Source: Oscillospiraceae bacterium
GTDB lineage: Bacteria; Bacillota; Clostridia; Oscillospirales; Oscillospiraceae
NCBI GenBank assembly: GCA_020866945.1
Contig: JAJBVW010000174.1
Location: 1 to 8,915 of the forward strand
Length of the DNA: 8,915 nt
Reading direction: 5' to 3'
Shown: positions 4,765 through 8,915 of the stretch, one piece after another
How positions within the stretch are numbered: the first letter of the stretch is position 1
How the letters are laid out: every line of letters starts with the position of its first letter
Notes under the pieces: model-generated
Databases searched by the model: none
Told to the model about the DNA's origin: nothing
Seen by the model: only the letters and a program-made list of their open reading frames with translations
Made by a program: the position numbers and the translations under genes

Positions 4765-5106
4765 ATGGCCAGACCCAAAGGCAGCAAGAATAAAAAAAAT
4801 ATCATGACCGCAAGTCAAATTGACACCCAGATTACTCGTCAGCAGGAGCTGAAGGCCAAGCTGGAGGAGGAAATCACCACCATCCAGGCTGAGCTGGACA
4901 AGCAGAAGCAGCTCATGAAAGACAAGAAAAAAGAAATAAAAGCCGCTGAAAAGCAGATTGCTTCCCTGGAAACCGCCAAGGCGGAGGCCGAAGCCATCGA
5001 GGCCGCCGTGGCCCAGAAGGCGGAAATTGAAAAGGTCGTGACCGCCCTTATCAGCAACGGCAAGAGCGCGGACGAGATTCTGAGTCTTCTCAACAGCAAT
5101 CAGTGA
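4765..5106 (+). CDS. Small basic AT-hook-like, coiled-coil protein of unknown function
   Basis: This 113-residue protein starts with MARPKGSKNKKN, a basic stretch resembling an AT-hook (RPKGSKNKK), which suggests minor-groove contact with AT-rich DNA. Residues ~20-90 are rich in K, E, Q, A and L with heptad-like spacing and predict a long coiled coil, hence likely dimerisation. The tail VVTALISNGKSADEILSLLNSNQ looks like a separate helical end. AGGAGG (4751-4756) sits eight bases before the ATG. Tandem stops TGA TAA (5104-5109) end it. It is transcribed alone with its own promoter and strong terminator. I do not recognise a named family; nucleoid-associated or DNA-binding function is inference from the N-terminus only. 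The opposite-strand frame across the same region is a shadow. Confidence 0.82.
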   Translation: MARPKGSKNKKNIMTASQIDTQITRQQELKAKLEEEITTIQAELDKQKQLMKDKKKEIKAAEKQIASLETAKAEAEAIEAAVAQKAEIEKVVTALISNGKSADEILSLLNSNQ

Positions 5107-5126
5107 TAAACCCGCCGTGGTTTATC
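5105..5126 (+). repeat. Small hairpin over the stop codon of the coiled-coil gene
   Basis: GATAAACC (5105-5112) pairs with GGTTTATC (5119-5126) across a CGCCGT loop. It overlaps the tandem stop codons and is followed by CAAAAA, so it is not itself a U-tailed terminator. It lies directly in front of the larger terminator and may stabilise the mRNA 3' end. Confidence 0.45.
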
Positions 5127-5127
5127 A

Positions 5128-5170
5128 AAAACGGCGTCCTGGCCCCCGTGGGGCGGACGCCGTTTTATAT
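5128..5170 (+). terminator. Strong intrinsic terminator after the coiled-coil gene
   Basis: AAAACGGCGTCC (5128-5139) pairs with GGACGCCGTTTT (5155-5166). An inner stem GCCCC (5142-5146) / GGGGC (5150-5154) extends it. The 3' side ends in TTTTATAT. Confidence 0.85.
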
Positions 5171-5250
5171 TCAACTGCAATAAATCTGTGGGGGTCAATA
5201 GTCATAGGATAAAGGGATATATATTTTTATTCCACAGAAAATCATCGGAG

Positions 5251-5283
5251 AAAAACACCGCCCCGGACAAAACTCCGGGGCGG
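5251..5283 (-). terminator. Terminator of the DtxR-family gene
   Basis: CCGCCCCGGA (5258-5267) and TCCGGGGCGG (5274-5283) form a perfect 10-bp GC-rich stem with a 6-nt loop. Read on the minus strand it lies ten bases past the stop codon and is followed by TGTTTTTC, a U-run. Its orientation therefore fits the minus-strand gene. Confidence 0.88.
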
Positions 5284-5292
5284 ATGAAAAGC

Positions 5293-5700
5293 TTATTCCT
5301 GCGGCTCTTTTTCGTTTTGGAACCTGTCCATATTCGCCTGGGCATAGGCGCGCAGGCAGCAGAAGCTCTCGTCGCTGATGTCGTGTTCTATTTTGCAGGC
5401 GTCTTTATAGGCAGTCTCCTCACAGACACCGAGGGCCATCAGAAACGCAGCCAGGGTTTCATGCTTCTCATAAATACGGCTGGCAATGGTCTGACCCTTG
5501 TCTGTCAGGTGGATAAAACGATCCTCATCCCGGTGGATATAGCCATTTTCCTCCAGATGCTTCATGGCTACGCTGACAGACGGTTTGGAGAAGTTCAGGG
5601 CGTTAGCAATGTCTATGGAACGGACGTAACCCTTTTTTATGGACTGCATATAAATGGCTTCCAAATAGTCCTCCGCGGACTCATGGATATTCATGGACAT
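5293..5700 (-). CDS. DtxR/MntR-family metal-dependent transcriptional repressor
   Basis: This 135-residue protein has an N-terminal winged helix (~8-70; DIANALNFSKPSVSVAMKHLEENGYI is split around the recognition helix) and a helical dimerisation and metal domain (~72-125). It lacks the C-terminal SH3-like domain of DtxR/IdeR, so its size is MntR-like. Expected ligands by alignment to MntR and DtxR are D11 and E14 (EDYLE), H80 (EKHETL), C102, E105 and H106 (ACKIEHDIS). Cys replaces MntR Glu99, as in iron-sensing DtxR, while D11 is MntR-like. It probably represses metal uptake or redox genes when Fe(II) or Mn(II) is bound; no transporter is nearby. ATG at 5698-5700 has AGGAGGTG seven bases upstream. 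A 38-residue extension in frame has no such site and runs through the promoter region. Confidence 0.9.
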   Translation of the reverse strand: MSMNIHESAEDYLEAIYMQSIKKGYVRSIDIANALNFSKPSVSVAMKHLEENGYIHRDEDRFIHLTDKGQTIASRIYEKHETLAAFLMALGVCEETAYKDACKIEHDISDESFCCLRAYAQANMDRFQNEKEPQE

Positions 5701-5749
5701 GGGGTTGCACCTCCTCACCGACCCGTCACAGGGAAAATCAAAAAAATAA

Positions 5750-5814
5750 TTGCTTATATCATATTTTCTACGGTATAACATACTAACTATACCATATATA
5801 GCGTATAAAAACAA
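5750..5814. promoter_or_regulatory. Overlapping divergent promoters with a shared dyad
   Basis: Plus strand: -35 TTGCTT (5750-5755), 18-bp spacer, -10 TATAAC (5774-5779), driving the CCA enzyme. Minus strand: -35 TTGTTT (5809-5814), 17-bp spacer, -10 TATAGT (5786-5791), driving the DtxR-family gene. GGTATA (5772-5777) and TATACC (5788-5793) form a dyad that contains both -10 boxes. Because the two transcripts start toward each other they would overlap slightly. Autorepression through this dyad is inference; the inner bases are not symmetric. Confidence 0.5.
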
Positions 5815-5832
5815 GACCCGAATTCAGGAAGG

Positions 5833-7182
5833 ATGACGACAGAAATGGAACTACCGGCCCATGTACAGCAGATATTGGAGGGCCTTGCGGGAAGCGGCTG
5901 GCCGGCCTATCCTGTGGGCGGCTGCGTCCGGGACGGGCTGCTTGGGATGCCCCCGGCGGATTGGGACGTATGCACCGCCGCCCTCCCGGCCCAGACGGAG
6001 GCAGCGCTGCCCGGCCTTCGCTTCGTGGAGACCGGTATGAGGCACGGCACGGTGACGGTGCTGACCGGCGGCGGCCCGGTGGAGGTGACGACCTTCCGGC
6101 GGGACGGGGCCTATGAGGACGGACGGCACCCGGCGGCGGTGTCCTTCCAGGCGGGGCTGGAGGAGGATCTGGCCCGGCGGGACTTCACAGTAAACGCCAT
6201 GGCCCTGGCCCCGGACGGAACGGTCATCGACCCATACGGCGGGCAGAAGGATCTGGCGGCGGGCCTCATCCGCTGCGTGGGGAACCCGTCGGCCCGGTTC
6301 GGGGAGGATGCCCTGCGGATCCTGCGGGCGCTGCGGTTTGCCGCACGGCTGGATTTTCAAATTGAGGCGGACACCGCCCAGGCCCTGCTGGCCCAGCGGG
6401 GGCTTTTGGAAAAAATCTCCCCGGAGCGGATATTCAAAGAGCTGACGGGCCTTCTCACCGGCCCCGGTGCGGGCCGTGTGCTGCGGGATTTCGCCCCGGT
6501 GTTCTATGTGTTCATGCCAGAGCTTGCGGCCCAGCATGGATTCTGGCAGAATAACCCCAATCACATCCACGACATCTGGACGCACACCACCATGGCGGTG
6601 GACGCCATTGCCCCCGACCCGGTGCTGCGGCTGACCATGCTGCTTCACGACATAGGAAAGCCCGCCCGGTACTTCACGGACGAGGCGGGCGTAGGGCATT
6701 TTTACGGCCATGCGGAGACGGGAGCGGCGATGGCGGATGAACTGCTCCGCCGCCTGCGGTGCGACAATGCCACCCGTCGCCGGGTGACGCTGCTGATCCA
6801 GTATCACGACATAGAGCCGCCCCAGACGGAAAAGAGCGCCCGGCGGCTGCTGTCGAAGCTGGGAGAGGAGGTCTGCCGTCAGCTTCTGGCCTGCTGGCGG
6901 GCCGATTCGGACGACCGAGGGCAGGCGGTGAAGGAGCGGAACCTGGCGGTCATTCTCCGCTCGGAGCAGGCCATGGAGGCCGTTCTGGCCCAGGAGCAGT
7001 GCTTCACCAAGCGGGACATGGCCATAAACGGCCAGGACATCCTGGCCCTGGGCGTCCCCGAAGGCCCCGCCGTGGGCCGGATATTGGAGACCCTGTTCCA
7101 GCAGATACTCTCCGGCGACCTGCCAAACAAGCGGGAACCCCTTCTGACCCAGGCTGCCCGCCTGAGGGAGGATCTTTTGTAA
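5833..7182 (+). CDS. cca: CCA tRNA nucleotidyltransferase, class II, with HD domain
   Basis: This 449-residue protein has a nucleotidyltransferase domain. It shows GGCVRD (29-34), metal-binding DWD (D43, D45), RRDFTVNAMA (115-124), and the template-like EDALR (158-162) followed by ALRFAARL. This is the class II CCA-adding / poly(A) polymerase head, which adds or repairs the 3'-CCA end of tRNAs. The C-terminal half carries an HD phosphohydrolase-type domain with H246/D247 and LLHDIGKP (H272, D273), H293 (YGHAETG) and H325 (QYHD). Both tRNAs in this window already encode CCA, so repair rather than first addition is likely here. ATG at 5833 sits very close to AGGAAGG; ATG at 5845 (MELPAHVQQIL) also fits the family N-terminus, so the exact start is uncertain. 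It is a single-gene unit, convergent with the minus-strand genes on the right. Confidence 0.92.
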   Translation: MTTEMELPAHVQQILEGLAGSGWPAYPVGGCVRDGLLGMPPADWDVCTAALPAQTEAALPGLRFVETGMRHGTVTVLTGGGPVEVTTFRRDGAYEDGRHPAAVSFQAGLEEDLARRDFTVNAMALAPDGTVIDPYGGQKDLAAGLIRCVGNPSARFGEDALRILRALRFAARLDFQIEADTAQALLAQRGLLEKISPERIFKELTGLLTGPGAGRVLRDFAPVFYVFMPELAAQHGFWQNNPNHIHDIWTHTTMAVDAIAPDPVLRLTMLLHDIGKPARYFTDEAGVGHFYGHAETGAAMADELLRRLRCDNATRRRVTLLIQYHDIEPPQTEKSARRLLSKLGEEVCRQLLACWRADSDDRGQAVKERNLAVILRSEQAMEAVLAQEQCFTKRDMAINGQDILALGVPEGPAVGRILETLFQQILSGDLPNKREPLLTQAARLREDLL

Positions 7183-7269
7183 TCACGGCTCCGTCAGCAA
7201 AAAGGCCATATACAACGGCAGGGTGAGCATCTCCCCCACCCGGCCCACGTTAATGCAAATACAGCGCAT
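7183..7269 (-). CDS. Possible 28-residue hydrophobic peptide
   Basis: A short frame reads MRCICINVGRV...LTLPLYMAFLLTEP, with a hydrophobic C-terminal half that could lie in a membrane. It follows the acyltransferase gene on the same strand (22 bases downstream of its stop), and its TGA (7183-7185) directly abuts the cca stop on the other strand. An in-frame TGA lies just upstream of the ATG, so it is not a tail of the acyltransferase in this frame. GAGG about 11 bases before the ATG is a weak ribosome site. Codon choice looks like that of its neighbours. I do not recognise it; it may be a small protein, a remnant of a decayed gene, or chance. Confidence 0.3.
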   Translation of the reverse strand: MRCICINVGRVGEMLTLPLYMAFLLTEP

Positions 7270-7276
7270 GAAGGGC

Positions 7277-7307
7277 CTGCCTCACCCCTGTCACAGCTGT
7301 GAGGCAG
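7277..7307. repeat. Hairpin at the end of the acyltransferase gene
   Basis: CTGCCTCAC (7277-7285) pairs with GTGAGGCAG (7299-7307). The 13-base loop contains CTGTCACAG. It spans the acyltransferase stop codon and lacks a U-run on either strand, so it is not a confident terminator. It may attenuate or protect the minus-strand transcript between the acyltransferase and the small ORF. Confidence 0.45.
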
Positions 7308-8103
7308 AGCCTGCTTCAGTAGTTACAGCGTCTGGGGGCAAATATTCAATATACCGGCAGTCACTCAGCTTGCTGCGCTCGACCATTTTGGCGTGGACGG
7401 CGTCCCGGAGGGCGGCCTTACGCTTGATTTTGGGGAGGGATTCGTTCGGGTAAAAGGGGCCGTCCAGATAGACGATAAGCCGGGGCTTTTTCCTATGGCG
7501 GCGTCGCTGATAGGTGGCGGTAGCGCAGAAGGCGGGGACGTTCGCGTCCACGGGAAAGCTGAACGCGGAGGCGGGGAAGGGCCGGATCTCCGTGTACCAT
7601 GGCCAGACGTGGGCCTCGGGGAAGACGATGACAGTGGCCTTCTGCTCCAGCCGCGTCCGCACCGCCGCCAGCAGGCGGCTCATCCCGTGCACGTCGTCCG
7701 CCAGGGGCAGCGCCCCCAGGGGCGGCAGGATTTTTCCGATGATCGGGATACCCAAATTGGCAGTGGAAGCTATTGTGTACCCCCGCTTGGGACGGCACAG
7801 CAAAATGGGGGTGAACACGTCCCCCATGGGCTGGGTGTGGTTGCCGTACAGGACGACGCCGGTATCCTTAAACTTCCGCAGGTCGGCGTTTCGGACGATT
7901 TTCAGCCCCAGGGCCAGCTTGCCATAGAAAAAGGCGAACACCGTGGCAACGGCATAGAGAAACGCGCTCCACAGACGATAGAAAAAGCCGGTTTTGACCC
8001 AGACATAGTCCTCCGGCAGGGCGAAGTCCTGGTTCTGGCTCACCACAAAATCGTCCGTAAAGGAGTGATAATAGAAAACCTGTTTTTCCTTTTCCTTCCT
8101 CAT
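7291..8103 (-). CDS. PlsC-like lysophospholipid/glycerolipid acyltransferase
   Basis: This 270-residue protein has a membrane-associated helix at ~41-62 and then an acyltransferase domain. LYGNHTQPMGD (85-95) replaces the usual NHX4D block (His89; Asp95 is one residue further than normal). VIVFPEAHVWPWY (158-170) stands in place of the FPEGTRS block. It probably transfers a fatty acyl chain to a lysophospholipid or related acceptor at the inner membrane face; the specific substrate is unknown. ATG at 8101-8103 overlaps the hydrolase stop as ATGA, suggesting coupled translation with no strong site of its own. A 25-residue upstream extension in frame is antisense noise from the hydrolase end. 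It forms an operon with the hydrolase. Confidence 0.85.
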   Translation of the reverse strand: MRKEKEKQVFYYHSFTDDFVVSQNQDFALPEDYVWVKTGFFYRLWSAFLYAVATVFAFFYGKLALGLKIVRNADLRKFKDTGVVLYGNHTQPMGDVFTPILLCRPKRGYTIASTANLGIPIIGKILPPLGALPLADDVHGMSRLLAAVRTRLEQKATVIVFPEAHVWPWYTEIRPFPASAFSFPVDANVPAFCATATYQRRRHRKKPRLIVYLDGPFYPNESLPKIKRKAALRDAVHAKMVERSKLSDCRYIEYLPPDAVTTEAGSASQL

Positions 8104-8915
8104 GCGTCCGCACCGCCGAACAGATAGGTGTCCCAGAGATTCCTGAGGGCCGCCTGATAGCCCTCCAAATCCTCGCAATAGCTCATGCCGTGGGCAGCGT
8201 TGGGAACGGACAGCAGCACGGCGGGAGCCTTGCAGGCGTTATAGTTTTCCCGCACATCCTCCGGCGGGACAAGGGCGTCCGCCTCCCCGTGGGCGAACAG
8301 GATGGGAGTCGTGTTTTTGGCCAGGGCGTCCTTGGCAGAGGTGCGCAAATCGAACCCAGCCAGAAGCCGCGCCCACAGGTTCACTCCAAACAGGATAGGC
8401 GCGGCGGGGAATTTTCCGGCGCTGTGCACGACGGCGGTCAGCATCTCCCAGGGGGAGACAAAGCCGCAGTCCGCCGCGATGGCCTTCACCTGCGGCGGCA
8501 CGTTGGGGCTTGCCATCATAACCGTGGTGGCCCCCATGGAAATGCCGGCCAGCAGGATGGGAAGGCCGGGGTATTTCTCCGCCGCGAATTTGCACCAGTC
8601 CACCGCGTCCCGGCTCTCCCGCACCCCGAAGGTGACGTATTTTCCCTCGCTCTCGCTGCACGCCCGCTGGTCTATCAGCAGCAGGGTGAAGCCGGAATTA
8701 TAATAAAAGGGGCAGCCCCCCAGAAAGTCTCTGGTGCTGTTGCTCCGGTAACCGTGACAGGCCACCACTACGCCCCGGGCGTTGGGGTTTTCCACTATGC
8801 GGCCATGGAGCCGCAGTCCGTCGAAGGAGGTTATCTACCCATCCTGAAAGGTCACGGAGCGGGAAAATTTGGCACCCTCCGCCGCCAGGTCGGGGTAGTC
8901 GTCCATCAGGTGCCG
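8100..8915 (-). pseudogene. Alpha/beta hydrolase interrupted by an in-frame TAG, 5' end outside the window
   Basis: The frame from the right edge (8915) to TGA (8100-8102) reads as one alpha/beta hydrolase, broken only by TAG at 8835-8837. Before it is a segment ending RSVTFQDG. After it come ITSFDGLRLHGRIVENP and VVVACHGYRSNSTRDF, the strand and oxyanion region of the fold. The nucleophile elbow GISMGA (GXSXG, Ser86 counted from a GTG at 8795), Asp173 (HGEADALVPP) and His202 (AAHGMSY) form the catalytic triad. GTG at 8795 is the only obvious start after the TAG, has no clear ribosome site, and would cut off the first beta-strands. Single-base change to TAG, sequencing error or amber recoding are all possible. 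Substrate is unknown; such proteins are serine esterases/peptidases, often with an N-terminal membrane helix. The stop overlaps the PlsC-like start. Confidence 0.75.

Noticed and set aside
5701..5814. 38-codon extension of the DtxR-family protein
   Set aside because: It crosses the promoter region, whereas AGGAGGTG sits ideally before the ATG at 5698-5700.
5851..6807. Minus-strand 318-codon frame opposite cca
   Set aside because: Arg/His/Gly/Pro-rich composition typical of antisense frames in GC-rich genes; cca motifs are complete on the plus strand.
7393..8127. Plus-strand 244-codon frame opposite the acyltransferase
   Set aside because: It is a shadow frame with low-complexity composition and no initiation signals.
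8793..8795. GTG as the genuine start of a shorter, intact hydrolase
   Set aside because: No clear ribosome site precedes it, and hydrolase-like sequence continues upstream in the same frame on both sides of the TAG.
8835..8837. Pyrrolysine insertion at the TAG
   Set aside because: Known pyrrolysine proteins are mainly methylamine methyltransferases, this is a hydrolase, and no pyl gene is visible in the window; kept only as part of the general recoding question.

Overview
The window looks like a chromosomal segment from a GC-rich, anaerobic, gut-type Clostridia (Oscillospiraceae/Ruminococcaceae-like). This is inferred from the gene families (IreB, a DtxR-family repressor, radical SAM and ferredoxin-type oxidoreductases), strong AGGAGG-type ribosome binding sites, CCA-encoding tRNAs, and GC-rich coding sequence beside AT-rich promoters. 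I see no transposase, integrase, phage structural gene or CRISPR array.

Layout, left to right. (1) Positions 1-91 hold the last 29 codons of pheT (+), followed by a terminator. (2) A ~300-base leader region with strong hairpins precedes ireB (394-636, +). (3) A tRNA-Gln(CUG) has its own consensus promoter and a strong, probably bidirectional terminator. (4) A tightly overlapping minus-strand operon runs from 4246 down to 839: ferredoxin-type aldo/keto reductase, a 45-codon ferredoxin-like ORF, the lipoprotein flavin transferase apbE, a DNA-3-methyladenine glycosylase, and a COG1313-type radical SAM protein. Neighbouring frames overlap by 4, 11, 17 and 4 bases. (5) The operon promoter lies back to back with that of a plus-strand tRNA-Arg(CCG). 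(6) An AT-rich gap of ~350 bases full of inverted repeats precedes a small AT-hook/coiled-coil protein (4765-5106, +). (7) A DtxR/MntR-family repressor (5293-5700, -) and a CCA tRNA nucleotidyltransferase (5833-7182, +) diverge from overlapping promoters that share a dyad. (8) At the right edge a minus-strand pair encodes a PlsC-like acyltransferase and, upstream of it, an alpha/beta hydrolase whose frame contains an in-frame TAG.

How they fit together. Translation and tRNA functions (pheT, two tRNAs, CCA enzyme) are interspersed with redox genes. The most unusual points are: (a) the second ferredoxin half of the aldo/keto reductase is detached into its own ORF by what looks like a one-base change in an A-run; (b) an amber codon interrupts the hydrolase, while none of the 12 assigned genes ends in TAG; (c) promoter pairs overlap at two divergent junctions, each with a dyad symmetry; (d) the tRNA-Gln has an A1-U72 first pair instead of the usual bacterial U1-A72. 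I do not see a clearly new multi-gene defence or mobile system. The five-gene redox/DNA repair operon is the closest thing to an unexplained functional unit.
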